Source of the DNA: JBBAFS01 sp041655255
Lineage (GTDB): Bacteria; Spirochaetota; Spirochaetia; Sphaerochaetales; Sphaerochaetaceae
DNA: 29,069 nucleotides
Reading direction: 5' to 3'
Assembly: GCA_041655255.1 (NCBI GenBank)
Contig: JBBAFS010000012.1
Span: 1-29,069 of the forward strand
A model generated the notes under the pieces. The model ran no database searches and had not been told where the DNA came from. It worked only from the letters and a program-made list of their open reading frames with translations. Positions 8,754-16,801 of the stretch are shown here, piece by piece (position 1 is the stretch's first letter; every line of letters begins with the position of its first letter). A program made the position numbers and the translations under genes.

Positions 8754-9163
8754 AAAGAGTTCTCCCCACCTCGGGTGCGCGAGAAGTAGATTCGTAATCG
8801 TTCAGGCTCAGGATGAAACGTGACAGGAATATCAAATAATCGAGTATCTGCTTCGATCAGTACTGGGACGCTGACAACTCCCTCTTTTGCAACATGAGAA
8901 AAATCTGCACTCGCTTTCACTTCATAAGGGTTGATCAACGCAAGGTAAGCACTCTCGCTGGTAATACGGAGTTGTATCGTATCGGCTACAGTACTCTCGG
9001 GAACATAATCAGATGGTAATATCACCTCGATTGGAATTTCTACAATTCGAGTATCTGTTGAAATTGAAGTGATAACTACAAAAACTCCGATAGCTAATAA
9101 CAAAGAGAGGACCTTTGTTGGCCAGTTATGGGTAAAGGTTCGCCCTAGATTACTCTGTTTCAT
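8750..9163 (-). CDS. single-domain YbbR (CdaR-like) membrane-anchored protein
   Basis: The protein is 137 residues. One membrane helix at about 17-33 follows a short basic cytoplasmic end. One YbbR domain (about 38-130) would lie outside the inner membrane. CdaR of Bacillus subtilis has several YbbR domains and modulates the diadenylate cyclase CdaA. Here there is only one, but the gene overlaps cdaA by 14 nt, the conserved cdaA-ybbR arrangement. The likely role is regulating or scaffolding the cyclase next door. That is inferred from context, since YbbR domains have no catalytic residues. Confidence 0.82.
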   Translation of the reverse strand: MKQSNLGRTFTHNWPTKVLSLLLAIGVFVVITSISTDTRIVEIPIEVILPSDYVPESTVADTIQLRITSESAYLALINPYEVKASADFSHVAKEGVVSVPVLIEADTRLFDIPVTFHPEPERLRIYFSRTRGGENSL

Positions 9164-9962
9164 CGATTGAACCCTCCACTACATCTTGCGGTGTAATATC
9201 TTGATAACTAAAGAGTGCTAAGAGCATCTTTTTCACCGTTGATGTCTCTAAATCATAATAGAGGTGAGCATTATAGGTAAGACTTATCGCTCCGGTCTCT
9301 TCTGAGACCACTAAGACAATAGCATCCGACTCTTCTGCTAAACCTAAAGCAGCTCTATGTCGTGTTCCAAAGCTCTTTTTAATATCGGTTTGTTCACTCA
9401 AAGGTAAATAACAACCAGCAGCGACTATCCTTCCCCCTTGAATCACCATAGCTCCATCATGCAAAGGTGTATCGTGGTCAAATACTGTTAATATCAAGGC
9501 ACTGGAGAGATCGGCATTGAGTTTTGTCCCTGTATCGATGACCCCTTTAATTCCGAGATGACGGGTAAAGACAATCAGTGCCCCCCTGTTTTTCGAGACC
9601 AGAATATTACATGCATTTAAAATCATATCAATCTGATCGACCGTTGTTTGTGTTCCCATCCCAAATAAACGTCTACGACCACTAAAGATTTGGGTGAAGG
9701 CACGCCGAAGTTCGGGCTGGTAAACCACCCCTACAAAAATTACTGTTGGAATAGGGATATATCTAAAGAGCCAAATAAAAGCCTCTAAGTGGAGAAGTCG
9801 ACTCAGCGCATAGAGCCCAATGAGGACAAATACAATCCTCGAAATTTGTTGAGCTTTTGTTTGTGCTACAGCTGTATGGAATTGATAAAAAAGGTAAGCC
9901 AACACCCCAATTTGAATAATTGGTGAGGCATATACCCATATCTGTTTTATCATACTACTCAC
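9150..9962 (-). CDS. cdaA: diadenylate cyclase, CdaA type
   Basis: It makes the second messenger c-di-AMP from two ATP. The protein has 270 residues. Three N-terminal membrane helices (about 9-27, 40-57, 65-82) precede a cytoplasmic DAC domain. The catalytic DGA triad is at 169-171 and the GTRHR motif at 199-203, followed by a SEETG segment at 220-224; all are intact. In bacteria that use it, c-di-AMP mostly controls potassium and osmolyte transport and cell-envelope balance. The gene overlaps glpK upstream by 4 nt and the YbbR gene downstream by 14 nt. No c-di-AMP phosphodiesterase is seen in the window. Confidence 0.94.
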   Translation of the reverse strand: MSSMIKQIWVYASPIIQIGVLAYLFYQFHTAVAQTKAQQISRIVFVLIGLYALSRLLHLEAFIWLFRYIPIPTVIFVGVVYQPELRRAFTQIFSGRRRLFGMGTQTTVDQIDMILNACNILVSKNRGALIVFTRHLGIKGVIDTGTKLNADLSSALILTVFDHDTPLHDGAMVIQGGRIVAAGCYLPLSEQTDIKKSFGTRHRAALGLAEESDAIVLVVSEETGAISLTYNAHLYYDLETSTVKKMLLALFSYQDITPQDVVEGSIDETE

Positions 9963-11476
9963 ACGCTCTCCTCTTTTTGTTCAACAACCCAATTCAGTGT
10001 CCGTTTCACTGCCTCTTTCCACGATGCCATCAATCGATCTCTTGTGTGTTCATCGAGTGTGCTACTCCATAAGCGATCAGCTTGCCACTGTTGGCGTACC
10101 ACTTCTAACGATGGCCAAAAATTAACTGTTAACCCAGCAGCATAGGCAGCACCTAAAGCTGTGGTCTCAGCAACTTTAGGACGAATAACATCGACTCCTA
10201 ATAAGTTGGCTTGAAACGCCATCAGCGGTTCACTATTGGTCATTCCTCCATCGACTTTAAGCTGAGAGATGGTCAATTGTGAATCCTTTTGCATGGCATC
10301 CACTATATCTTTTACTTGAAAAGCTGTCGCCTCTAATATGGCACGACAGATATGTTCTTTTGTCACATAGCCAGTAAGACCTACAATAACCCCACGAGCA
10401 TCACTACGCCAATATGGGGCAAAAAGTCCACTGAAAGCGGGAACGATATACACTCCCCCATTATCTTCAACTTTTTCAGCTTCTGTATCGAGTTGTTGAG
10501 CACTCTCTACTAGTTTTAAATTATCTCGTGCCCATTGAACTAAAGAACCAGCTACAGCAATCGACCCCTCTAAAGCATATAAAGGTTTTTCACCCTTCAT
10601 TTGATAGGCAACGGTAGTTAACAATCCATTTTCAGAGAACTGGATTTCGTGACCAATATTTGCTAATAGAAAGCCTCCTGTCCCATAGGTGCTTTTCATC
10701 TCCCCCACTTCAAAACATCCTTGACCAAATAAAGCCGCTTGTTGGTCTCCTAAGATACCACATACCGGAATGGGTCCTTTCAAAGGACCATCTACTGTAG
10801 TGTACCCATAGATTTCTCCAATGGATGGGACAACACGAGGTAGTGAAGCTTTTGGGATGTTAAAGAGCTCTAATAACTCATCGTCCCAATTCAATGTCTC
10901 AATGTTCATCAATAAGTAACGTGAAGCATTTGTCACATCGGTGACAATACGACCCCCGGTGAGCTTATAGACTAAAAAGGCATCCATCGTCCCAAAGACT
11001 ACTTTCCCTTGAGAAGCATCATCTCTTAAAGAGGGATCGTTTTCTAACATCCAGGCTATTTTAGAAGCCGAGAAATAGGGACTGGGGATAAGACCACTAC
11101 GCTTATGGATATACTCAGAGCCAACACGATCAACAAGTGCATCAATAAGAGCAGCTCCTCTGAGATCTTGCCACACAATGGCGTTATGACGAATCTTTCC
11201 ACTCTCAACTTCCCACGCCACAATTGTTTCACGCTGGTTTGTGATACCCAATGCTACAAGGTCATTAAAGCTAATTTCTCCTTGAGTAAGAGCGTGTTCA
11301 ATTACCTCTTGAGTTGCTTCCCAAATCTCTAGTGGGTCGTGTTCTACCCATCCCGGTTGTGGGAAATATTGGGTGTGTTCTTTTTGATGTGAATAGCAGA
11401 TATTGCCTTGATGATCAAATAAGATACATCGTGTGCTTGTTGTCCCCTGATCTAGTGCTCCTACAAACTTCACCAC
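9959..11476 (-). CDS. glpK: glycerol kinase
   Basis: It phosphorylates glycerol to sn-glycerol 3-phosphate with ATP. At 505 residues it matches the family. An N-terminal phosphate loop ALDQGTTSTR is followed by WQDLRG near residue 84, a GTMDAFLVYKLTGG segment, a GDQQAALFGQ segment, and GGMTNSEPLMAFQANLL near 415-431. Two GTG codons sit side by side. AGGAG is only 3 nt before the first (11476) but 6 nt before the second (11473), so the second may be the real start. It is the first gene of the long minus-strand run, directly ahead of cdaA. Confidence 0.95.
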   Translation of the reverse strand: MVKFVGALDQGTTSTRCILFDHQGNICYSHQKEHTQYFPQPGWVEHDPLEIWEATQEVIEHALTQGEISFNDLVALGITNQRETIVAWEVESGKIRHNAIVWQDLRGAALIDALVDRVGSEYIHKRSGLIPSPYFSASKIAWMLENDPSLRDDASQGKVVFGTMDAFLVYKLTGGRIVTDVTNASRYLLMNIETLNWDDELLELFNIPKASLPRVVPSIGEIYGYTTVDGPLKGPIPVCGILGDQQAALFGQGCFEVGEMKSTYGTGGFLLANIGHEIQFSENGLLTTVAYQMKGEKPLYALEGSIAVAGSLVQWARDNLKLVESAQQLDTEAEKVEDNGGVYIVPAFSGLFAPYWRSDARGVIVGLTGYVTKEHICRAILEATAFQVKDIVDAMQKDSQLTISQLKVDGGMTNSEPLMAFQANLLGVDVIRPKVAETTALGAAYAAGLTVNFWPSLEVVRQQWQADRLWSSTLDEHTRDRLMASWKEAVKRTLNWVVEQKEESV

Positions 11477-11507
11477 ACTCTCCTAGTTACGAGTTTACCT
11501 TCCCTTT

Positions 11508-11536
11508 AGTATATCGATAAAAGCACTCTCATTCCA
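11508..11536 (-). promoter_or_regulatory. possible glpK operon promoter
   Basis: On the minus strand a TATACT -10 box (11513-11508) lies 31 nt before the glpK start. The hexamer 17 nt further upstream, TGGAAT (11536-11531), is a poor -35 match. The operon would need a promoter about here because the next gene is divergent, but the -35 is unconvincing and an activator may be involved. Confidence 0.35.
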
Positions 11537-11544
11537 CATGTAAT

Positions 11545-11575
11545 TTGACACATGCTTGTCTCTCCATGATATACT
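11545..11575 (+). promoter_or_regulatory. sigma70-type promoter of the DRTGG/HATPase/hydrogenase-like genes
   Basis: A perfect TTGACA (11545-11550) is followed by a 19-nt spacer and TATACT (11570-11575). A TG one base before the -10 box (TGATATACT) makes an extended -10, which can offset the long spacer. Predicted start is near 11582, giving a short leader that still holds AAGGAG (11583-11588), 7 nt before the ATG at 11596. Confidence 0.65.
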
Positions 11576-11595
11576 GTTGGCCAAGGAGTGAGTAG

Positions 11596-11940
11596 ATGAA
11601 ATTAAGCGACGTTGTTCAAATTGTGAATGGCACCGTTTTGTGTGGAGAAGAGAATCTTGAACGAGAAGTCCTTTTAGGGTTTTCTTCCGATCTTATGAGT
11701 GATGTGCTCACTTTGTTAGCAGATGACATCCTCTTAATAACAGGCCTTTCAAACAATCAGGCTATTCGGACTGCCGAGATGAGTGATATCTCACATATTT
11801 TGTTTGTGAGAGACAAAGTTCCAACCCCCACCATGATCTCTTTGGCTGAGGAACATAACATTACACTTATCACCACACCCTATTCCATGTTCCGCTCAAG
11901 TGGACTGTTGTTTAAACATGGCCTTGATCCTGTCTATTAG
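11596..11940 (+). CDS. DRTGG-like domain protein
   Basis: This is a small soluble protein of 114 residues without signal peptide or membrane helix. The opening KLSDVVQIVNGTVLCGEENLEREV and the ITGL...A...ISHILFVRDKVPTPTMISLAEEHNITLITTPYSMFRSSGLL layout match stand-alone DRTGG-like domains. Such genes occur beside [FeFe]-hydrogenase genes in anaerobes, often with an RsbW-like ATPase and a ferredoxin/hydrogenase-domain protein, as here. The domain is also found with CBS domains and in phosphotransacetylase-type proteins, where a ligand-sensing role is suspected. No active site is visible. The start is supported by AAGGAG at 7 nt. Confidence 0.72.
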   Translation: MKLSDVVQIVNGTVLCGEENLEREVLLGFSSDLMSDVLTLLADDILLITGLSNNQAIRTAEMSDISHILFVRDKVPTPTMISLAEEHNITLITTPYSMFRSSGLLFKHGLDPVY

Positions 11941-11948
11941 AGGTGAGT

Positions 11949-12359
11949 ATGCAACTAGAGTATCAAGTAAACTCTGGAGATTTTGCTAACGCTGGCAAAG
12001 TTTCTAGTGAAATCAAAAAAATATTAAAGCAACTGAGCTTCAGCACTTCTCATATTAAACGGATTGTCGTAGCCCTTTATGAGGCCGAAGTAAATGTTGT
12101 AGCCCACTCATATGGAGGATCGGTGTCATGCCATATTGCCCCTGATAAAGTGCGACTCGATGTCATCGATACTGGTCCTGGTATTGCTGATGTTGAATTG
12201 GCGATGACCGAAGGGTGGTCCACAGCAACTCAAGAGGTGAGAGAGATGGGCTTTGGTGCTGGTATGGGGTTATCAAATATTAAAAAGAATTGTGATTATA
12301 TGAGTATTGATAGTGGCAAAGACAAACCCACTCATATGACGTTAATTTTTGAAGTATAA
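11949..12359 (+). CDS. RsbW-like HATPase (anti-sigma-type) protein
   Basis: This is a 136-residue GHKL ATPase domain with nothing attached. The N box EAEVNVVAH has Asn49, the G1 box reads DTGPG (74-78), and the G2 box GFGAGMGLSN is at 101-110. There is no histidine phosphotransfer domain, so it fits the serine-kinase/anti-sigma group (HATPase_c_2) and not a histidine kinase. I chose the ATG at 11949, which has AGAGG 5 nt upstream; an in-frame GTG at 11943 lacks a ribosome-binding site. It lies 8 nt after the DRTGG gene and 17 nt before the hydrogenase-like gene. Its partner is unknown; no sigma or anti-anti-sigma gene is adjacent. Confidence 0.85.
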   Translation: MQLEYQVNSGDFANAGKVSSEIKKILKQLSFSTSHIKRIVVALYEAEVNVVAHSYGGSVSCHIAPDKVRLDVIDTGPGIADVELAMTEGWSTATQEVREMGFGAGMGLSNIKKNCDYMSIDSGKDKPTHMTLIFEV

Positions 12360-12376
12360 AAAGGATGTACATATAG

Positions 12377-13711
12377 ATGGCTGATGCACCGTTTCATCAC
12401 ACGCTTATGATTGTCGAGCCTCTTTGTATTGGATGTACCCATTGTATGAGGGTGTGCCCAACTGAAGCGATTCGTGTCACCGGGGGAAAAGCAAAAGTAG
12501 ATCCCGAGCGATGTGTCGATTGTGGTCAATGTATGGATGCGTGTCCACATGATGCCATCATTATTGAACAAAGTGATTTTCAACAGATCTTTGACTACGC
12601 TATTCGTGTTGCTATTGTCCCTTCACTCATGATTGGTCAATTTGAAGATGATGTGAGTGAACAACAGATGTTTGACTCTCTTCGTCATTTAGGATTTACC
12701 CACATCTATTACGCTGAATTAGGAGTCGATATTCTCCACGCCCTTGGTGGAAAAATTAGTGTCTACTCCGATAGCCATCCGGTAATCTCTTCGTATTGCC
12801 CTGCGATGGTTCGCCTTATTCAGCTTCGTTACCCCTCTTTATTACCAAACATTAACTTGGTTCGAACCCCAGCACAAATTACTGCCATCTATGCCCGCTC
12901 ATTATTAATTCATGAGGGGCATAACAGTGAAGATATTGGCATCTTTTATATCACCCCATGTGCTGCTAAGTATGCTCAAATTAAAACTCCTGGTTCAGCC
13001 ACAAGTGGCTTAATTCAAGGGGGATTGAATCTCGATTATATTTTCAACTTAATTCAAAAGGATTTGGCCAATAGAAAAGAGCAATTCAAAAAACAGTCCA
13101 CACAAAATAAAAAACCTCTTATTACCCAACAAGCCTTTTTATGGAGTTTAACAAAAGGTGAGAGTGCTTCTATGAAAGGGAGAACTTTAGCAGTCGATGA
13201 AATTCATAACGTAGTAGAGTTTTTAGAACTTGTTGAAGATGATCGGTTAGAAAATTTAGACTTTTTAGAACTCAGAGCGTGTGATACTGGCTGTACAGGG
13301 GGAGTTATTACTCCAAGAAACCGCTTTTTGGCAACGGAGAGAATTAAACACCATGCCTCCACACTTGAACAGACTCTCCCCTCTGAAGCTCTTAAGAGTA
13401 TTGAACATGTTTCAAAAGAATTAATTAGGGATTTAAAGACTGAGCGAATTGTTGCAAAAAACTCATTTCAGCTCGCTGTTGATACAGCAACTGCTCTTCA
13501 AAAACTTGAAAAAGTTCAAAAACTAACTGAAACACTTCCAGGGATCGACTGTGGTTTATGTGGGAGTCCTACATGCCGAACACTCGCTGAAGATATTGCT
13601 CGAGGTAATGCCAGTATTCGGTGGTGTGTTGTCCTTAAGATCCGAGATCCCCAAGGGCTGAACAACTTAGCAAAGATATGGGGAGAGTCGCTCCCTAATA
13701 ATCGCCCTTAA
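12377..13711 (+). CDS. ferredoxin / [FeFe]-hydrogenase-like protein with C-terminal Fe-S domain, probably a sensor
   Basis: The protein is 444 residues. Two [4Fe-4S] ferredoxin motifs come first (Cys17/20/23/27 and Cys46/49/52/56), then a shortened hydrogenase large-subunit domain (about 75-320), then a Fes-type cluster motif with Cys392, 395, 400 and 417. The H-cluster motifs are recognisable: SSYCP (138-142), TPCAAK (194-199) and ACDTGC (301-306), so the four cluster ligands Cys141, Cys195, Cys302 and Cys306 are present. The residue before Cys141 is Tyr140, whereas catalytic [FeFe] hydrogenases have the proton-relay Cys (TSCCP). Together with the small HATPase upstream, this favours redox or H2 sensing over bulk H2 turnover. 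No HydE/F/G maturase or NADH-linked subunit is in the window. The stop overlaps the opposing M16C gene stop in a shared TTAA. Confidence 0.85.
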   Translation: MADAPFHHTLMIVEPLCIGCTHCMRVCPTEAIRVTGGKAKVDPERCVDCGQCMDACPHDAIIIEQSDFQQIFDYAIRVAIVPSLMIGQFEDDVSEQQMFDSLRHLGFTHIYYAELGVDILHALGGKISVYSDSHPVISSYCPAMVRLIQLRYPSLLPNINLVRTPAQITAIYARSLLIHEGHNSEDIGIFYITPCAAKYAQIKTPGSATSGLIQGGLNLDYIFNLIQKDLANRKEQFKKQSTQNKKPLITQQAFLWSLTKGESASMKGRTLAVDEIHNVVEFLELVEDDRLENLDFLELRACDTGCTGGVITPRNRFLATERIKHHASTLEQTLPSEALKSIEHVSKELIRDLKTERIVAKNSFQLAVDTATALQKLEKVQKLTETLPGIDCGLCGSPTCRTLAEDIARGNASIRWCVVLKIRDPQGLNNLAKIWGESLPNNRP

Positions 13712-16704
13712 AGAGGGAGCTTTGTTGGAACTACCTCTTTCAACCTTCCCCCTGGTTCTTGTTTGTGCAACGTAGTTTGAGCTGTTATAACAGCTACACT
13801 CGAAGAGTGTTGTATCGAATCGATAAGAGACTGTGCCGCTTTTTTAATATCTTCTACACTGGTTTCTAACACCCATGTTCTTCTTTGTAGACGCATTTGA
13901 TCATCAATGCCATACAAAGATCTTCGAAATGCTAACAGTGATGCATTGTTAGGAAACAGTGGTCTGATCTCACGCCCAATGATTCGAACGATAGTCGCCT
14001 CAAGAGCTTTCTCATCTACCCCTTGTTGTGCAACTATTTCTAACACAGAGACAAAGTCGTCCAATGTCGCTTCAATTCGTGGATCACGATAACTAGCAAA
14101 CGTACACACTTGCTCTAACATATCGACACTACTACTTGCTCCGTATGCCCCACCTTTGCCCCGAATGGCACTCCATAAGTGGTTAGTTGTCAGTAGTGCT
14201 GCTAACACTCCTTGGTGGGCTTGTAGTGGATCAAGTGGAGCTGCAGATCGACACACTAAAGCGTTGTAACTCACCGAAGAGGGGGCAGTAAATACTTCTG
14301 TGAGGTGCTTAACTTCAGCGAGGTGTTGTGTTGGGTTTTTTTGAAGTGTGTGTTCATCTAAGGAGGTAATAAAGGTATGTACATATTCTTCGCTTTCAGA
14401 AAGTAATTGTTCAGAGGCACACAAGTGTAAGACTGTATTCTCTTTGCGAAATAGATGAGTATAGATTTTTAATAAAGAATCTCCCACCTCCTTAAGGCTG
14501 TGCTCATCACTAAGGTCGATACCTTTAAGGAAGTTCCACTGAGCAATGCCACCCCATAACTCACTTTGGTGTAGTGTTGCTGAAAAGTGAGAAGCAGCTC
14601 TCTGAGAAGCAAACATATGACCAGCGTCTAAGATAGATGAACTGTAGTTACTGATTTGATCAAGAAGGACTGCTTTAATACGCTGGGGGTCAACCACCAC
14701 AGCATCAAACAGGAGATCTTTGAGAAGTAACACACCTTGTTCAAAATCACGTTCAAGTGTTTTAATTCTCACACCTAAAGCGGTAAAGCTATCACTCTCT
14801 TGCCCTATGACACGTGAATTTTCGACAAAGAAGAACAATCCTCCAGTGACTTCTCGCATCCTGAGAGCTACTTCATCGTATGAAGAGTCTCCAACATGGG
14901 TCATTGTTAATAATCGAGCTAAAAGGGGAATAAGCATCATCTCTTTTTGAGTTAAGTGATCGAGGGTGAAAAACCCATCGAGGTAGATAATACCATTACT
15001 CTCCATCGGTTGAAGATAGAGAGAGACACCCTCTACGTTCTTAAGCTGTTGATCAAGTATTCTAATTTCTGTTGGAAGATCCTCTCGGTGTAACTGAGGG
15101 ATAGTGGCAAGATCTTCTTCACTCTCTTGCTTTTCTTCAAATTGGTGAAACTGGGCATTCTGTTTTCTGATACTCTCTAATTGTTCATCACTTACCTCTT
15201 GGGTAAGATGGTTCAACCGTTGAGCAATAGCTTTTTCTAGTTGTTCGTTATAACTCAAAGAGGGAGTTACTACCACCACCGAACGGTGAGGGTTATCGAG
15301 AAGGTGTGTTTGAATCCACTGTTCAAAATATCCTTTTCCCCCTTGTTGACTAAACAGTTCACCTTCTTGAACCATCGATTGTTCAACTAAGGTGCGTAGA
15401 GTTTTTACATCTTGGGTAAAGCCAATAGTTGAGTGTGGTTGAGAACCTTGAAGCCATCCTCTAAGAGCTCGAGTCATTGCTCTAAAGCCTATTGGAAGAT
15501 CTCCTGTGAGTTCTTGTGCTTGAAACTCTTGTCGCTTTAGGGCATTAAGTACCATTGTTCGTGGAATCCCTTGTTCTACGAGGCGACGAAGTTCATCAAT
15601 CACAACCTGTAATGCTTCTTCACTTCGATTCGGATCAATTCCTTTAAAGCCGACACTGAAGGTCATCTGTCTAAAGGTGGTATCCATTCCACTGATTTGA
15701 GAGATATCTTCTGCTAAACCCGATTCAATAATTGCTTTGTACAGCGGTGATCCAGGATTTCCTAATAAGATATCGGTAAGAATTGAGAGGGTGGTTACTT
15801 CTAGTGAGTTCTCCACCTGTGTTGTAGCCCAGTTAATAGTTACTGAAGAAGTCTCATGTTCACTCCCCTCTTCACTGAGGCTATGGGTGTGAATCACTTT
15901 AGGCTTAGTCCAACTTTTAGCTAAAGCTGATGGCCCTCTTGGAGTCATTGCTACAGCATCACCAATATAGAGACGATCAAGAAGTTCCAGTTGTTGTTCT
16001 ACTTGTTGAGATCCATATAAAAAGAGACGGCAGTTTGATGGGTGGTAATGGGTTGTATAATACCCTAAGAATTGTTGGTAATGGAGATTCACAATAGAAG
16101 AAGGATCTCCTCCCGATTCATAATAGTAGGGAGTATCGGGAAATAAGCTTCGCACACTAGCTCTTCCTACAAGTGAGTCATGATTGGAGAGGTCTCCTAA
16201 CATCTCATTAAATACCACCCCATCAAATGAGTACTCTCCATTTTCATGTTGAACGAGGCGAATCCCCTCTTGCCAAAAGGTCTCTTCTCTCAGTAGTGGG
16301 TTAAATACTGCATCACTATAGAGCTGAAAAAGATTTTGATAATCGGCTTCTAAGGGTGAAGCAGCTAAATAGATGGTGTAATCGGGATACGTCATAGCAT
16401 TCATAAAGGTGTTCACGCTCCCTTTAAGAAGCGACATAAATGGATCTTTAATGGGATATCGCTTTGAACCAGCTAACACCGAGTGTTCTATGATATGAGG
16501 GGTGCCACAATCATCTACTGGGGGAGTTTTAAAGATGAAGGCAAAGAAGTTCTCACTATCATCGTTTGCAACGTGGTAGACTTCCATCTTACTAATTCGA
16601 TGACGAAACAGGTAGCCATACCCGTGGTAATCCTCTAAAACATCGATTGATTCGAGTTGAAATCCGTGGATTTCATCTCCTAACATATATCTATGGTTAC
16701 TCAA
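13708..16704 (-). CDS. M16C metalloprotease, presequence protease (PreP/Cym1) type
   Basis: This is a 998-residue zinc peptidase of the pitrilysin/insulinase clan, the usual length for M16C proteins. The inverted zinc motif HIIEH is at 70-74 (catalytic Glu73) and the distal ligand is likely Glu167 in the FNEMLGD segment. Two half-barrel repeats are joined by an M16C-associated region. These enzymes form a closed chamber and degrade short unfolded peptides. No signal peptide is visible, so a cytoplasmic site is likely. The start is a TTG at 16704, with GGAAGG 6 nt upstream; the ATG at 16686 has no such site. The gene ends tail to tail with the hydrogenase-like gene, leaving no room for a terminator between them. 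Confidence 0.93.
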   Translation of the reverse strand: MSNHRYMLGDEIHGFQLESIDVLEDYHGYGYLFRHRISKMEVYHVANDDSENFFAFIFKTPPVDDCGTPHIIEHSVLAGSKRYPIKDPFMSLLKGSVNTFMNAMTYPDYTIYLAASPLEADYQNLFQLYSDAVFNPLLREETFWQEGIRLVQHENGEYSFDGVVFNEMLGDLSNHDSLVGRASVRSLFPDTPYYYESGGDPSSIVNLHYQQFLGYYTTHYHPSNCRLFLYGSQQVEQQLELLDRLYIGDAVAMTPRGPSALAKSWTKPKVIHTHSLSEEGSEHETSSVTINWATTQVENSLEVTTLSILTDILLGNPGSPLYKAIIESGLAEDISQISGMDTTFRQMTFSVGFKGIDPNRSEEALQVVIDELRRLVEQGIPRTMVLNALKRQEFQAQELTGDLPIGFRAMTRALRGWLQGSQPHSTIGFTQDVKTLRTLVEQSMVQEGELFSQQGGKGYFEQWIQTHLLDNPHRSVVVVTPSLSYNEQLEKAIAQRLNHLTQEVSDEQLESIRKQNAQFHQFEEKQESEEDLATIPQLHREDLPTEIRILDQQLKNVEGVSLYLQPMESNGIIYLDGFFTLDHLTQKEMMLIPLLARLLTMTHVGDSSYDEVALRMREVTGGLFFFVENSRVIGQESDSFTALGVRIKTLERDFEQGVLLLKDLLFDAVVVDPQRIKAVLLDQISNYSSSILDAGHMFASQRAASHFSATLHQSELWGGIAQWNFLKGIDLSDEHSLKEVGDSLLKIYTHLFRKENTVLHLCASEQLLSESEEYVHTFITSLDEHTLQKNPTQHLAEVKHLTEVFTAPSSVSYNALVCRSAAPLDPLQAHQGVLAALLTTNHLWSAIRGKGGAYGASSSVDMLEQVCTFASYRDPRIEATLDDFVSVLEIVAQQGVDEKALEATIVRIIGREIRPLFPNNASLLAFRRSLYGIDDQMRLQRRTWVLETSVEDIKKAAQSLIDSIQHSSSVAVITAQTTLHKQEPGGRLKEVVPTKLPL

Positions 16705-16708
16705 ATAG

Positions 16709-16738
16709 TACCTTCCTTACTCATTGCCCAAGAAGGTA
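16709..16738. repeat. inverted repeat over the M16C ribosome-binding site
   Basis: TACCTTCCTT (16709-16718) and AAGAAGGTA (16730-16738) form an imperfect inverted repeat with an 11-nt loop: seven pairs, one bulged base, two more pairs. In mRNA from the minus strand, the 3' arm is the AAGGAAGG Shine-Dalgarno of the M16C gene, so the hairpin would hide it. If instead transcription begins at the promoter at 16733-16761, the 5' arm is not transcribed and the repeat could only act as DNA. Confidence 0.45.
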
Positions 16739-16761
16739 TCACGAGGCTTTTCGATTGACAA
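16733..16761 (-). promoter_or_regulatory. possible promoter of the M16C protease gene
   Basis: On the minus strand TTGTCA (16761-16756), a 17-nt spacer, then TACCTT (16738-16733). The -35 is good and the -10 weak. The -35 overlaps that of the divergent nfo promoter by five bases, because TTGACAA and TTGTCAA are reverse complements. The two promoters therefore probably compete or are controlled together. Confidence 0.35.
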
Positions 16762-16783
16762 GGGCTTCCATCTTCCGTACCTT
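16755..16783 (+). promoter_or_regulatory. possible promoter of nfo
   Basis: A perfect TTGACA (16755-16760), a 17-nt spacer, then TACCTT (16778-16783), a weak -10. The predicted start is around 16790, just before the AAGGAG (16791-16796) that serves the nfo ATG at 16802. The same TACCTT hexamer is the -10 of the opposing candidate promoter. Confidence 0.4.
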
Positions 16784-16801
16784 CGTAGATAAGGAGTCTA
16801 T

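Noticed and set aside
12377..13711. Calling this gene a catalytic H2-producing hydrogenase
   Set aside because: The proton-relay Cys is Tyr, the domain is short, and no partner subunits are present. Sensor or regulator is the safer reading.
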